Assembly: GCA_947487205.1 (NCBI GenBank)
Contig: CANKVU010000001.1
Coordinates: forward strand, 248,001 to 312,000
Direction: 5' to 3'
Length of the DNA stretch: 64,000 nucleotides
Source of the DNA: an uncultured Paracoccaceae bacterium
Lineage (GTDB): Bacteria; Pseudomonadota; Alphaproteobacteria; Rhodobacterales; Rhodobacteraceae
The notes under the pieces: generated by a model
What the model saw: the letters and a program-made list of their open reading frames with translations, nothing else
Told to the model about the DNA's origin: nothing
The model's database searches: none
Part shown: piece after piece, positions 47,990-57,608 of the stretch
How positions within the stretch are numbered: the first letter of the stretch is position 1
How the letters are laid out: every line of letters begins with the position of its first letter
Position numbers and translations under genes: made by a program

Positions 47990-49131
47990 TGGCCCCGATC
48001 CGCACCGCCCTCGTCCTCGCCGCCCTGTTCGGCGCGCCGGCCCTGGCCCAGACGGCCGATGACGCCTTCGCGAACGGCAATTACCTGGAGGCGCGCGACC
48101 TGTGGCAGGCGGCCGCCGATGATGGGGACCGGGACGCGCGGTTCAACCTCGGCGTCCTCTACGACCTGGGGCTGGGGGTGCCACGCGACCCCGCGCGGGC
48201 CTTCCGTCACTACCTCGGCGCGGCCGATGCGGGGCATGGCGAGGCGCAGTTCAACGTGGCGGTGATGATCGACGCGGGCACCGTGCGCGCCCCCGATGCC
48301 CGCGCCGCCGCCGTCTGGTACGGGCGCGCGGCGGCCAACGGCGTGCCGCGGGCAGCCTACAACCTGGGCCTGCTGTATCTGGGCGGCACCGGCGTCGCGC
48401 AGAATGCCGCGTTGGCGCGCTACTGGCTCGACGCCGCCGCGAACGCCGTGCCCGCCGCCAGCGACGCACTGGCCCGGCTGGAGGAAGAGGAGACGGCGGT
48501 GGGATCGGACCCGGGGATACCGGACCTGCAGGGCGGGTTCCGGGTCGACCTGCCGGATGGCAGCGCGCGGGCCGAATTGGTCTGGACCGCGCCGCCCGGG
48601 GGGGGCGACAGCCCGTTCATCGTGCAGCTGGCCGAACTGCCCGGCCCCGGCGGCGCGGGCGGACGGATGGCCGCGCCGATCGAATCGCAGGGCTCGGCCG
48701 TCGCCGTTCCCCTCGACCGGCCCGAGGCCCGCCATGCGTGGCGGGTGCTGCGGATGGCGCCCGGGGGGGACGGATACGCCGCCTCGCCATGGTCCGCGCT
48801 CGATGCCGGCATGGGAGAGGCGCCCTTGCCCCAGGGGGCAGTGCGCCTCGAAGTGGCGGCGGGGGACGCTGATGCGCGCCGCCTGGCCGAGGCGCTGATG
48901 CCGGCGCTGGCCCGGAACGGGATCCTGTCGCGGATCGTGACCGTGGAAGGCGCGGTGCCGCAGACGCGGGTCGGCTACGCCTACGAGGCCGATGCCGCGC
49001 TGGCCGCGCGCGTTGCCGCCATCCTGCCCGGCGCGCCGCAGGACGCCGCGTCGGCCGGCGGGGCGTCGACCCTCGCGCCCGGACAGATCACCGTGGCGCT
49101 GTCGGGCGGCCTGGCCGCCCAGGTGAATTGA
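47989..49131 (+). CDS. Exported Sel1-repeat protein with a LytR_C-like C-terminal domain
   Basis: A 380-residue protein with a Sec signal (residues 1-20, ending A-L-A-Q-T). Three Sel1-type helical repeats lie between about 30 and 165 (F-N-L-G-V-L-Y-D-L-G-L-G-V, F-N-V-A-V-M-I-D-A-G, Y-N-L-G-L-L-Y-L-G-G-T-G-V). A beta-rich middle follows. Residues about 284-347 look like a LytR_C-type domain (V-R-L-E-V-A-A-G-D, then T-R-V-G-Y-A-Y-E-A-D-A-A-L-A-A-R), ending with P-G-Q-I-T-V-A-L-S-G-G. The neighbouring convergent gene ends in a similar domain. Translationally coupled to the OmpA-like gene. Function unknown; a periplasmic envelope protein is inferred. Confidence 0.85.
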   Translation: MAPIRTALVLAALFGAPALAQTADDAFANGNYLEARDLWQAAADDGDRDARFNLGVLYDLGLGVPRDPARAFRHYLGAADAGHGEAQFNVAVMIDAGTVRAPDARAAAVWYGRAAANGVPRAAYNLGLLYLGGTGVAQNAALARYWLDAAANAVPAASDALARLEEEETAVGSDPGIPDLQGGFRVDLPDGSARAELVWTAPPGGGDSPFIVQLAELPGPGGAGGRMAAPIESQGSAVAVPLDRPEARHAWRVLRMAPGGDGYAASPWSALDAGMGEAPLPQGAVRLEVAAGDADARRLAEALMPALARNGILSRIVTVEGAVPQTRVGYAYEADAALAARVAAILPGAPQDAASAGGASTLAPGQITVALSGGLAAQVN

Positions 49132-49138
49132 GCCCGGG

Positions 49139-50077
49139 TCAGGACCCGGCGAGCCAGACCTCGACACCGGGCGACGACGGGGCGGGGCGATAGCTGCTCA
49201 GATCCTGCAGTTCCGCCTCGAGGCGCGCGGCCAGCGCCGCGGCCAACGGGCGATCCGCCTCCCGGTAGAAGCGGACCGTCGTGGTAGCAGGGCGGAGATC
49301 GACATCGCGGCTGGCGACCTCCTCGATCCCGGCCTTGCGGAGCCGCTCGGCAAGTTCCGCGACCCCGGTGGAGGGCCCGCTCAAAAGTTGCACCGGTACC
49401 TGTTGGAAGGCCGCCAGAGGCGGCGCCGGCGGCGGCCCCAGCACCGGCGCGACGCCCTCGGCCGGAGCGGCGGGCGGATCGGGCGGCGGGGCGATCTCCT
49501 CCCCTTCGGCGGCGGGGGGCGCGGGCAGGTCCGGCGCAGTCCCGACCACGAGCGGGGCTGGTGCGGCAGGCGCGGCGGGGTCGAGCGCGAAGGGCCGCGC
49601 CATCCGGGGCGGCTCCAGCGCCGTGCCAATCGAGGGCACCGGCCGATCGGCGAGCACCACCAGCCCCACGCAGGACAGCGCCACCATCATGGTGATCGCG
49701 GCGACGCCCACCGCCAAGCCGCGCCCGAGCCGCCGCCGTCCCCGCCCCCGGGGGCTGGCGGCGCGTCGCGGCGCGGCGAGCGGGGGCGGGGCGGCGGCGG
49801 GGATCGTCCCGTCCGGTTGGCCGGAAGCGGCGGGCTCGGGCTCCGCGGGTTGGGATTCAGGGGGCTGGGGCGCGCGCAGGACAAGGACCGGTGCTTCGGG
49901 CACCGGCTTCGGCGAGCCGCCGCCCGACGCGGCGAGCGCCTGGGCGCGGCGCTCCCGCGCGCGGTCGAGCTTTTGCTGGAATTCGTCCGACGCGATCAGG
50001 TCGGCCGCACCCGAGGGCTGCCCGGGCGTGGCTGGCTCGCCTTCGGGCTTCGGCGGTTTGGGTCCGGTGGCGGCCAT
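49139..50077 (-). CDS. Single-pass membrane protein with Pro/Ala-rich stalk and LytR_C-like domain
   Basis: A 312-residue protein I do not recognise by name. Residues 1-118 are cytoplasmic, with a charged helix (F-Q-Q-K-L-D-R-A-R-E-R-R-A) and Pro-rich linkers; an Arg cluster at 103-119 precedes one membrane helix (about 120-143); a Pro/Ala-rich stalk follows to about 220. The end (226-312) resembles a LytR_C domain: V-P-V-Q-L-L-S-G, T-T-T-V-R-F-Y-R-E-A-D-R-P-L-A-A-A-L-A-A-R, and a last strand P-G-V-E-V-W-L-A-G. The charge pattern puts this domain in the periplasm. It converges on the Sel1 gene with seven bases between stops, and lies 125 bases downstream of infB beyond a terminator. Confidence 0.82.
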   Translation of the reverse strand: MAATGPKPPKPEGEPATPGQPSGAADLIASDEFQQKLDRARERRAQALAASGGGSPKPVPEAPVLVLRAPQPPESQPAEPEPAASGQPDGTIPAAAPPPLAAPRRAASPRGRGRRRLGRGLAVGVAAITMMVALSCVGLVVLADRPVPSIGTALEPPRMARPFALDPAAPAAPAPLVVGTAPDLPAPPAAEGEEIAPPPDPPAAPAEGVAPVLGPPPAPPLAAFQQVPVQLLSGPSTGVAELAERLRKAGIEEVASRDVDLRPATTTVRFYREADRPLAAALAARLEAELQDLSSYRPAPSSPGVEVWLAGS

Positions 50078-50170
50078 CGCACCCCGCGATCAAAAGGCAG
50101 TCCCGGGCCGGGACATGCGCGTCCGCCCCGGAGGAAGAGGTCACGCCGCGTGTCCCCGGCGGGGAGGCGC

Positions 50171-50194
50171 GCGGGGCCGGAGACCCGGCCCCGC
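50171..50194 (-). terminator. Hairpin terminator after infB
   Basis: GCGGGGCCGG (50171-50180) and CCGGCCCCGC (50185-50194) form a perfect ten-base-pair stem with a four-base loop, nine bases beyond the infB stop on the minus strand. No T-run follows, so it may act as a weak or protein-assisted terminator. Confidence 0.5.
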
Positions 50195-50202
50195 TACGGG
50201 CA

Positions 50203-52689
50203 TCAGAGCGAGCGCTCGACCTCTTCGCGCTCGAAGATCTCAATGACATCGCCCTGGCGGATGTCCTCGTAGTTCTCGAAGGCCATCCCGCATTCCTGGC
50301 CCGAAATGACCTCTGCCACCTCGTCCTTGAACCGCTTGAGCGTCTTGAGCGTGCCCTCGTGGACGACGACGTTGTCACGCAGAAGCCGGACCCCGGCGGA
50401 GCGACGCGCCCTGCCCTCGGTGACGAGGCAGCCCGCGACATTGCCGACCTTGGAGACCTTGAAGACCTCCCGGATCTCGGCATAGCCGATGAACTTCTCG
50501 CGCACCTCGGCGGAAAGGAGACCGCTGGCGGCCGCCTTCACGTCGTCCACCAGATCGTAGATCACGCTGTAATAGCGGATCTCGACCCCCTTCTGGTTCG
50601 CCGTGTTCCGCGCCGAGGCATTGGCGCGGACGTTGAAGCCCATGATCGGGGCGTTCGACGCCTCGGCGAGGCCCACATCGGTCTCGGTGATCGCGCCGAC
50701 GCCGTAATGCAGGACGCGGACGCGGACCTCCTCGTTGCCGATCTTCTCCATCGCCTGGACGATGGCCTCGGCCGACCCCTGCACGTCGGCCTTCACCACG
50801 ATGGGCAGTTCAGCCACGCTCTCGTCGGCCTTGGCCTTTGCCATCATCTGCTCGAGCGTGGTGGCGGCCCCCACGGCGGCGCGCTTGTCCTTGGCCGCCT
50901 GCTGGCGGTACTCGGCGATCTCGCGGGCCTGCGCCTCGGTCTCGACGACGTTCAGAACGTCGCCCGCCTCGGGCGTGCCGTTGAGGCCCAGCACCTCCAC
51001 GGGAACCGACGGCCCCGCTTCGGCGACGCGCTGGCCGCGGTCGTTCTCCATCGCGCGGACCTTGCCCCATTGCTCGCCCACGACGAAGATGTCGCCCTGG
51101 TGGAGCGTGCCGCGTTGCACGAGCACGGTCGCGACGGGACCGCGGCCCACGTCGAGCTTGGCCTCGATCACGGCGCCCTCGGCGGCGCGGTCGGGATTGG
51201 CCTTGAGCTCCAGGATCTCGGATTGCAGGGCGATCGCCTCGAGCAGCTGGTCGAGCCCCTGCCCGGTCGTGGCCGACACCTCGACATCCTGCACGTCGCC
51301 CGACAGCTTCTCGACGATCACCTCGTGCTGAAGCAGGTCGGTGCGGACCTTGTCGGGGTTCGCCTCGGGCTTGTCGCACTTGTTGATCGCCACGATCATC
51401 GGGACCTTGGCCGCCTTCGCGTGATTGATGGCCTCGATCGTCTGCGGCATCACCGCATCGTCGGCCGCCACCACCAGCACCACCACGTCGGTCACCTGCG
51501 CGCCGCGCGAGCGCATCGAGGTGAAGGCCGCGTGGCCCGGCGTATCGAGGAAGGTCAGCGTCGAGCCGCCGTCGGTCTCCACCTGGTAGGCGCCGATATG
51601 CTGCGTGATGCCGCCGGCCTCGCCCTGCACCACGCGCGCCTTGCGGAACGCGTCGAGGATCGAGGTCTTGCCGTGGTCGACATGGCCCATCACGGTGATG
51701 ATCGGCGCGCGGGTCTTGAGGTCGGCCGGGTTGTCCTTGGCTCCCTCGATCACCTGCTCCACGTCCGCATCGGAGACACGCTGCATCCGGTGCCCGAATT
51801 CCTCGATGATGAGTTCGGCCGTCTCCCAGTCGATGGTCTGCGTCTGGGTCGCCATGATCCCGTTCTGCATCAGCGACTTGACCACGTCGGCGACGCGCTC
51901 GGACATCCGGTTGGCCAGCTCCGACACGGTGATCGCGTCGGGAAGCTGCACCGTGCGGGTGACCTTCTCGCGTTCTTGGGCCTGCCCCATGGCCTTGCGC
52001 CGCGCCCGCTCCTGCTGGCGCTTCATCGAGGCCATGGACCGCTGCCGGCCGCCTTCGCCGCCGGTCAGCGCCTGGTTCACCGTCAGCTTGCCTGAGCGGC
52101 GCTTGTCGCCGTCGGTCTTGGAGGGCTTGGCCGGACGCTCCTTGGCCCGCGCGTCGCGTTCGCGGGCCGAAGCGGGGGCCTTGGCCGCCTTCTGCTGGGC
52201 CTCGGCCTCGACGTCGGCGGGGGTCGGTTGCGGCTCGGCGGCGCGGGCCTTGGCGGCCTGCTCCTCGCGCACGCGGCGTTCGTCCTCCTCGGCCTTGGCC
52301 TTGAGGGCTTCCTCGCGCTCGCGCTCCTCGCGCTCCTTGTCCTCGATCTCGCGGCGGCGGCGCTCGCGCTCCTCGGCGCGGGCGCGCTCCTCCTCCTCGC
52401 GCTTCTGGGCCTCTTCGGCCTCGCGCGACTTGGCCGCCGCCAGCGCCTTCATCCGCCGCTCCAGCTCGGCATCGGAGATGCCGGCGGGACGCTTCTTGGG
52501 GTCCCCCAGATTCGGTCGCGCACCGCCCTCGGAGGATTTCGCCGTCGAGGGCTTCGGCGGGACCACGCGCTTGCGCTTGGTCTCGACCACGACGCTCTTT
52601 GTCCGGCCATGGCTGAAGCTCTGCTTCACCGAGCCGGAGCGGTTTCCGCCGCGCACGCCGAGGGTCTTCTTGCCGTCGTTATCACTCAT
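50203..52689 (-). CDS. infB: Translation initiation factor IF-2
   Basis: An 828-residue GTPase that brings initiator tRNA to the ribosome. The long N-terminal part is charged and repetitive: a run of Glu/Arg-rich coiled coil (about 65-160) follows a basic IF2_N start. The G domain begins with G-H-V-D-H-G-K-T-S near residue 336, then D-T-P-G-H-A-A-F and N-K-C-D-K-P. The C-terminal domains end with [18 protein letters not shown]. It shares its first base with the last base of the ylxR frame and belongs to the rimP-nusA-ylxR-infB operon. Confidence 0.97.
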   Translation of the reverse strand: MSDNDGKKTLGVRGGNRSGSVKQSFSHGRTKSVVVETKRKRVVPPKPSTAKSSEGGARPNLGDPKKRPAGISDAELERRMKALAAAKSREAEEAQKREEEERARAEERERRRREIEDKEREEREREEALKAKAEEDERRVREEQAAKARAAEPQPTPADVEAEAQQKAAKAPASARERDARAKERPAKPSKTDGDKRRSGKLTVNQALTGGEGGRQRSMASMKRQQERARRKAMGQAQEREKVTRTVQLPDAITVSELANRMSERVADVVKSLMQNGIMATQTQTIDWETAELIIEEFGHRMQRVSDADVEQVIEGAKDNPADLKTRAPIITVMGHVDHGKTSILDAFRKARVVQGEAGGITQHIGAYQVETDGGSTLTFLDTPGHAAFTSMRSRGAQVTDVVVLVVAADDAVMPQTIEAINHAKAAKVPMIVAINKCDKPEANPDKVRTDLLQHEVIVEKLSGDVQDVEVSATTGQGLDQLLEAIALQSEILELKANPDRAAEGAVIEAKLDVGRGPVATVLVQRGTLHQGDIFVVGEQWGKVRAMENDRGQRVAEAGPSVPVEVLGLNGTPEAGDVLNVVETEAQAREIAEYRQQAAKDKRAAVGAATTLEQMMAKAKADESVAELPIVVKADVQGSAEAIVQAMEKIGNEEVRVRVLHYGVGAITETDVGLAEASNAPIMGFNVRANASARNTANQKGVEIRYYSVIYDLVDDVKAAASGLLSAEVREKFIGYAEIREVFKVSKVGNVAGCLVTEGRARRSAGVRLLRDNVVVHEGTLKTLKRFKDEVAEVISGQECGMAFENYEDIRQGDVIEIFEREEVERSL

Positions 52690-53318
52690 CAGCTCTTTTC
52701 CACCTTTCCGGCGCCATCGTCGCCTTGCATCAAGCGAACGCCCGAAAGCCGCACGGCATCGTCGCGGAAAATCTCGGCGAGTCTGCCTGCGGCGAGCGCC
52801 GCATGTATCACACGTTCCCGACCGAAGGACAAACCCAATTCATCCGCCGTCAGGATGTCGAAGAACGATCCCCGCCCGCCCGGGCGGTGAAGCTTCGACT
52901 TACCTCTTTCCGACCCGTCGGAGGCCTGCAGCAAGATGCGGCAGCGATCCCGGTCGAGCCATTCCTTCACCTTCTCGTACCCCGCGACGGCCGCGCCGGC
53001 CTTGCGCGCCATGGCGATCCGGTCGATCGCCCGGCGGGCCAGCGCCGCCTCCACGTCGGCCACGAGGGTCTCGGGCACCGTCACCTGGCGCCGCGCCCCG
53101 CGGGAGAAGAGCCGCTTGGCCACCGCCCGTTCGAGTGCCTCGCGTTGGGCCGCCACGTACATGCCCCGCCCCGGCAGCTTTCCCGCGATGTCGGGATAGA
53201 CCACGTCGCCCGGACCTACAACGAACCGGACGAGGCCGCGCTTGGGCTGCACCTCGCCCGTGGCAAGGCATCGCCGCTCGGGGGCGTCGGGCGCCGGGAC
53301 GGGCTTGCCGCGGGTCAC
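52689..53318 (-). CDS. YlxR-type RNA-binding protein fused to an L7Ae-like domain
   Basis: A 209-residue protein. Residues 12-85 are the YlxR (DUF448) domain, with [16 protein letters not shown] and G-R-G-M-Y-V. Residues about 95-195 resemble an L7Ae/L30e-like RNA-binding fold ([17 protein letters not shown] near the start). In many bacteria these are two separate small genes between nusA and infB; here they form one chain, as in other alphaproteobacteria. The start is GTG 53318, two bases after the nusA stop. YlxR-like proteins are implicated in transcription and translation control. Confidence 0.9.
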   Translation of the reverse strand: MTRGKPVPAPDAPERRCLATGEVQPKRGLVRFVVGPGDVVYPDIAGKLPGRGMYVAAQREALERAVAKRLFSRGARRQVTVPETLVADVEAALARRAIDRIAMARKAGAAVAGYEKVKEWLDRDRCRILLQASDGSERGKSKLHRPGGRGSFFDILTADELGLSFGRERVIHAALAAGRLAEIFRDDAVRLSGVRLMQGDDGAGKVEKS

Positions 53319-53320
53319 GA

Positions 53321-55075
53321 TCAGGCCTGGACCTCCTCAATTTCGCCGGTCCCGTCGCCGTCGTCGGCCTCGAGCTCTTCGGGGTCGACCCAGCCCAACT
53401 GGATACGGGCGGTCATCACCATCGTCTGGGCCTCAGCGAGATCGACGCCGAACGGTTCGAGCAGCCCGTCGTCCTTGACCCGCTCGCCGTCGACCGTCGT
53501 CCAGCCGCCGGCAAGTTCCCAATCGGCGCAGGTGGCGAAATCCTCGAGCGTCTTCACGCCGTCCTCGGCCAGTGCCACGATCATCTGGGGCGTCAGGCCC
53601 TCGAATTCAACCAGACTGTCCTCGACCCCCAGCGCGCGGGCCTCGTCGAGCGCCTTGCGGTTCTGCGCGTCGATGTGATCGCGGGCACGGGCCTGCAATT
53701 CCTCGGCCGTGTCCTCGTCCACGCCGTCGATCACGGTCAGCTCGTCGAGCTCGACATAGGCCACCTCCTCGAGGTTGGTGAAGCCCTCGGCCACGAGAAG
53801 CTGGGCGAAGAACTCGTCCAGGTCGAGCGTGTCCACGAAGAGGCGGGTGCGCTCCTCGAATTCCTTCTGGCGGCGCGCGCTCTCTTCTTCCTCGGTCATG
53901 ATGTCGATGTCGAGGCCGGTGAGCTGCGAGGCGAGGCGCACGTTCTGGCCGCGCCGCCCGATGGCCAGCGACAGCTGCTCCTCGGGGACGACCACCTCGA
54001 TGCGCTCGGCCTCCTCGTCGAGCACCACCTTCGACACCTCGGCCGGCTGCAGCGCGTTGACGAGGAAGGTCGGCATGTCCTCGTTCCAGGGGATGATGTC
54101 GATCTTCTCGCCCTGCAGCTCGTTCACCACCGCCTGCACGCGGGAGCCGCGCATGCCGACGCAGGCGCCCACCGGGTCGATGGAGCTGTCGTAGCTGATG
54201 ACGCCGATCTTGGCGCGGCTGCCGGGATCGCGGGCCACGGCCTTGATCTCGATGATGCCCTCGTAGATCTCGGGCACCTCCATCTTGAAGAGCTCGGCCA
54301 TGAATTCGGGCGCCGTGCGGCTGAGGAAGATCTGCGGGCCCCGCGGCTCGCGACGCACGTCCTTGATGAAGACGCGGATGCGGTCGCCGGTGCGGTAGCT
54401 TTCGCGCCCGATCTTCTCGTTGCGGCGCAGCACGCCCTCGCCGGGGTTCAGGTCGACGATGACGTTGCCGTATTCCTCGCGCTTGACGGCGACGTTGATG
54501 ATCGTGCCGACGCGGTCCTTGAATTCCTCGAACTGCTTGTCGCGCTCGGCTTCGCGGACCTTCTGCAGGATCACCTGCTTGGCCGATTGCGCGGCGATCC
54601 GGCCGAGCTCCACCGGCGGAACCTCGTCCACCAGCTCGTCGCCGGGCTCGGGCGTCGCGTCCTGCGGCAGGCCGTCGGTGCCGCGGTCGGCGGTTTTCAG
54701 CAGGAAGCGGCGCACCTCGCGGGTGCGCGGCTTCTCCTCGCCCTCCAGCGTTTCGGTCACGCGGGCCATCACCACGCTCACGGCGGGGCGTTCGCCCTTC
54801 ACCACGTCGGCGGCCTGGTCGCGGGTCACCTCGGCCTGGTGATTCTCGAGCGTGCCCTCGTCGACGACGGTGCGGACGCGGGTGAAGGTCGCGCGGCCGG
54901 TCTTGCGGTCGATCGCCACGCGGATGTCCATCTCGGAGCCGTAGCGGGACTTCGCGGCGCGGGCGAGGCTTTCCTCCATGGCCTCGACGACCAGGCCGGG
55001 GTCGATCATCTTCTCGCGCGCGACCGCCTCGGCGGTCTGCAGAAGCTCGAGCTGGTTGGCAGAGGTGATGGCCAT
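53321..55075 (-). CDS. nusA: Transcription termination/antitermination factor NusA
   Basis: A 584-residue RNA polymerase-binding factor. The N-terminal domain (residues 1-130) starts [14 protein letters not shown]; the S1 domain is near 135-200; the two KH domains follow, with [14 protein letters not shown] and [12 protein letters not shown]; two C-terminal acidic repeats complete the long form, with [13 protein letters not shown] in the last. It lies between rimP and ylxR in the conserved translation-transcription operon. In E. coli NusA controls this operon through the leader, relevant to the hairpin before rimP here. Confidence 0.97.
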   Translation of the reverse strand: MAITSANQLELLQTAEAVAREKMIDPGLVVEAMEESLARAAKSRYGSEMDIRVAIDRKTGRATFTRVRTVVDEGTLENHQAEVTRDQAADVVKGERPAVSVVMARVTETLEGEEKPRTREVRRFLLKTADRGTDGLPQDATPEPGDELVDEVPPVELGRIAAQSAKQVILQKVREAERDKQFEEFKDRVGTIINVAVKREEYGNVIVDLNPGEGVLRRNEKIGRESYRTGDRIRVFIKDVRREPRGPQIFLSRTAPEFMAELFKMEVPEIYEGIIEIKAVARDPGSRAKIGVISYDSSIDPVGACVGMRGSRVQAVVNELQGEKIDIIPWNEDMPTFLVNALQPAEVSKVVLDEEAERIEVVVPEEQLSLAIGRRGQNVRLASQLTGLDIDIMTEEEESARRQKEFEERTRLFVDTLDLDEFFAQLLVAEGFTNLEEVAYVELDELTVIDGVDEDTAEELQARARDHIDAQNRKALDEARALGVEDSLVEFEGLTPQMIVALAEDGVKTLEDFATCADWELAGGWTTVDGERVKDDGLLEPFGVDLAEAQTMVMTARIQLGWVDPEELEADDGDGTGEIEEVQA

Positions 55076-55081
55076 GTGCCT

Positions 55082-55678
55082 TTAGTCCTTCTGGTTCGGA
55101 AGACGCGCGTCGTCTTCGCTGTCGATGACGGTCTGGACCTCGTCGTACTGGGTCTCGTCGACCTCGCCCTTGTCCTTGCGGGACTTGAGAACATCGCGGA
55201 TGAGATCGTCGGTCAGGACGAGCTTGGCGTCGGAGAGCCAGTCGAACTGCAGGCCGATCGTGCCCTCCTCGATCTCGATCAGGATCTCGGAGCCCTCCGT
55301 GCCCGCGAGCGTGCCCTTGAAGCGCCGCCGCCCGTCGATCAGGTCTGCAGTCTCGATCTTGGCGACGTAACCCGCCCAGAGGTCGAAATCCTTCAGCCGC
55401 GTGAGCGGCCGGTCGATGCCGGGCGAGGACACTTCCAGGTCGTAGGCGTCCTCGATCGGGTCCTCGACATCGAGATGCGCGGACACGGCCGTGGAGATCA
55501 CCGCGCAATCGTCGACCTCGATCCCGCCCTCGGGCCGGTCGGCCATGATCTGCACGACGGGCGTGCGCCCGCCCTGGTAGCGCACGCGCACCAGCTCGAA
55601 TCCCAGATCCTCGATCACGGGCGCCACCACCTCGGCGAGGCGGCGGTCGATGCTGGCCTTGGCGATGAGATCTGACAT
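55082..55678 (-). CDS. rimP: Ribosome maturation factor RimP
   Basis: A 198-residue protein needed for 30S subunit maturation. The N-terminal domain includes [10 protein letters not shown] and the central part [20 protein letters not shown], the RimP hallmark. ATG 55678 was chosen because M-S-D-L-I-A-K-A begins the usual family start. It is the first gene of the rimP-nusA-ylxR-infB operon; an intrinsic terminator lies only 24 bases upstream of the start codon. Confidence 0.95.
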   Translation of the reverse strand: MSDLIAKASIDRRLAEVVAPVIEDLGFELVRVRYQGGRTPVVQIMADRPEGGIEVDDCAVISTAVSAHLDVEDPIEDAYDLEVSSPGIDRPLTRLKDFDLWAGYVAKIETADLIDGRRRFKGTLAGTEGSEILIEIEEGTIGLQFDWLSDAKLVLTDDLIRDVLKSRKDKGEVDETQYDEVQTVIDSEDDARLPNQKD

Positions 55679-55682
55679 GGGG

Positions 55683-55745
55683 TCACCTTCGCGATCCGGC
55701 ACAAAAAAACGGGCCAGCGGCCCGTTCGACGATCCCGGTGGGCAT
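55683..55745 (-). other. Possible 20-residue leader peptide in front of rimP
   Basis: A short open frame starts at ATG 55745, runs right through the terminator hairpin and T-run, and stops with TGA (55685-55683) four bases before the rimP ATG. Its product would read [20 protein letters not shown]. No strong ribosome binding site precedes it, so it may be chance; its exact placement over the hairpin is what makes it notable. Confidence 0.25.
55702..55725 (-). terminator. Intrinsic terminator or attenuator just before rimP
   Basis: Read on the minus strand, ACGGGCC, a three-base loop GCT, and GGCCCGT are followed by six further T residues, a textbook intrinsic terminator. It ends transcription coming from the proline iminopeptidase gene, but it sits only 24 bases before the rimP ATG, so transcripts started upstream of it must read through to express the rimP operon. 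Confidence 0.85.
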
Positions 55746-55825
55746 CGGGTGTGGACCCCGACGCGCCGCTGCAGCCGGGGAGGTAAAGTCTTTGCGGGGG
55801 AATTGCAAGGGCCGGTGTGGCGGCC

Positions 55826-56803
55826 TCAGCGCGCGCGCCGCGCCAAGGTATCCGTCTCGCGCACCAAGGCGGCGCTGATGCCCGGTTCGGACAGGGCATG
55901 GCCGGCGCGGGGCACGACGATCATCCGCGAGGCGGGCCAGGCGCGGTGCAGGCGATCGGCCGAAACCGGCGGACAGATCATGTCGTAGCGGCCCTGGACG
56001 ATCGTTCCCGGCACGTCCGCGATCCGGTCGATTTGGTGCAGGATCTGGTCGTCGCGATCGAGGAAGCCGCGATTCGTGAAATAATGATTCTCGAGCCGGG
56101 CGAAGGCGCGGGCGTAATCCGCCGGGCTTTCGCCCGAGGGGCCTTCGCTGTCGATGCTGGCCAGCGTGTTCTCCCACCCCGCCCAGGCGCGGGCGAAGCG
56201 CGTCTCGGTCATCATGTCGCCCGAGAAGAGGCGCCGGTTGTAGGCGGCGATCAGGTCGTCGCGCTCCTCCTCGGGAACGAGGGAGACGAAACCGCGCCAC
56301 ATGTCGGGCCAGAACCGTCCCGCGCCGCCGGCATAGAACCAGTCGAGCTCGGCCCGGGTCATGAGAAAGATGCCGCGCAGGATCGCGTGCCGGACCCGGT
56401 CGGGATGCGCCTCGGCGTAGAGGAGCGCCAGCGTCGCCCCCCAGGAGCCGCCGAAGACCACCCAGCTGTCGATCCCCAGGGTGCGACGGATCAGCTCGAT
56501 ATCCGCCACGAGGTGCCAGGTGGTGTTGTCGCGCACGCTGGCATGGGGCCGCGAACGACCGCAACCGCGCTGGTCGAAGAGGACGACCCGGTAGAGATCG
56601 GGATCGAAGTAGCGGCGCATCGAGGGCGAGCAGCCGCCCCCCGGCCCGCCGTGGAAGACCACGACCGGTATGCCGTCGGGATTGCCGCATTGCTCGACAT
56701 AGACGGAATGCCCGTCACCCACCGGCAGCATCCGCTGGTCGAAGGGGTCGATGCGCGGATAGAGGTAGGAGGCCGCGCTCTTTTGCCCTGCAAACTGGTC
56801 CAT
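55826..56803 (-). CDS. pip: Proline iminopeptidase
   Basis: A 325-residue alpha/beta hydrolase that releases N-terminal proline from peptides. Family motifs include H-G-G-P-G-G-G near residue 50 (oxyanion hole), D-Q-R-G-C-G-R-S-R-P-H-A near 76 and the nucleophile elbow G-G-S-W-G-A-T-L-A-L near 117; the catalytic His is near the C-terminus in A-G-H-A-L. ATG 56803 starts the usual family N-terminus. There is no ribosome binding site: TATATA lies only eight bases upstream, so the message may be leaderless. It is divergent from ubiG. Confidence 0.94.
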   Translation of the reverse strand: MDQFAGQKSAASYLYPRIDPFDQRMLPVGDGHSVYVEQCGNPDGIPVVVFHGGPGGGCSPSMRRYFDPDLYRVVLFDQRGCGRSRPHASVRDNTTWHLVADIELIRRTLGIDSWVVFGGSWGATLALLYAEAHPDRVRHAILRGIFLMTRAELDWFYAGGAGRFWPDMWRGFVSLVPEEERDDLIAAYNRRLFSGDMMTETRFARAWAGWENTLASIDSEGPSGESPADYARAFARLENHYFTNRGFLDRDDQILHQIDRIADVPGTIVQGRYDMICPPVSADRLHRAWPASRMIVVPRAGHALSEPGISAALVRETDTLARRAR

Positions 56804-56879
56804 GGGTGGGCTATATAGCTTTTCCGTCCGGGCGTTGCGAGAGCGCTTCGGACAGAAATTCGGCGAAAGGAACGGCCCG

Positions 56880-57608
56880 ATGTCCAGTATCGACCAGGGC
56901 GAGATCGACAAGTTCGGTGCCATCGCCCGGGAATGGTGGGACCCGCGGGGCAAGTTCGCCCCGCTGCACCGGATGAATCCCTGCCGGCTGGATTACGTCG
57001 GCCGCCAGATAGCGGCCGAGTTCGGGCGTGACCGTGCCCAACCTCGTCCCTTCGCGGGGCTGGAGGTGCTCGATATCGGCTGCGGCGGCGGGCTGATGGC
57101 CGAGCCGCTGACCCGGCTCGGCGCCGCCGTGACCGGCATCGACGCGTCCGAGGACAGCATCCCGGTCGCCCGCGCCCATGCCGCCGCGCAGGGGCTGGAC
57201 ATCGATTACCGCGCCGCCACGGCCGAGGCGCTGGCCACGGAGGGCCGGGATTTCGACGTGGTCTTGGCGCTCGAGGTGATCGAGCACGTGGCCGAGCCCG
57301 CGGAATTCGTGGCCCGATGCCGCGACCTTGTACGGCCGGGGGGGCTGCTCATCGCCTCCACCCTCAACCGCACGGGTAAGAGTTTCGGGCTGGCGATCCT
57401 CGGGGCGGAATGGGTGCTGGGCTGGCTGCCGCGCGGCACCCACGACTGGAACCGCTTCGTGACGCCCGACGAGATGGCCGCGATGATGGCGGGCGCGGGG
57501 CTGACCTGCGTCGACCGGACCGGCATGGTGTTCGACCCCGCGGCCTGGTCCTGGCGCCTGTCGGACCGGAACCTGGCCGTCAACTACATCGCCACCGCCA
57601 CGCGCTAG
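56880..57608 (+). CDS. ubiG: Ubiquinone biosynthesis O-methyltransferase UbiG
   Basis: A 242-residue SAM-dependent methyltransferase that performs both O-methylations in ubiquinone synthesis. The N-terminal F-G-A-I-A-R-E-W-W-D-P-R-G-K-F-A-P-L-H is characteristic. The SAM site is V-L-D-I-G-C-G-G-G-L-M-A-E near residue 65, followed by E-V-I-E-H-V near 144, and the end has W-S-W-R-L-S-D-R-N-L-A-V-N-Y. ATG 56880 follows GAAAGGAACGGCCCG. It converges on the amidase gene, and both stop codons share one CTAG. Confidence 0.96.
   Translation: MSSIDQGEIDKFGAIAREWWDPRGKFAPLHRMNPCRLDYVGRQIAAEFGRDRAQPRPFAGLEVLDIGCGGGLMAEPLTRLGAAVTGIDASEDSIPVARAHAAAQGLDIDYRAATAEALATEGRDFDVVLALEVIEHVAEPAEFVARCRDLVRPGGLLIASTLNRTGKSFGLAILGAEWVLGWLPRGTHDWNRFVTPDEMAAMMAGAGLTCVDRTGMVFDPAAWSWRLSDRNLAVNYIATATR

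Noticed and set aside
51605-55675. A 1356-codon frame antisense to infB, nusA and rimP
   Set aside because: Shadow of three well-recognised genes; no credible domains.
55779-55808. TTGCAA / TACCTC as the rimP operon promoter
   Set aside because: The -10 match is too poor to list as a feature; it is mentioned only as part of the leader hypothesis.
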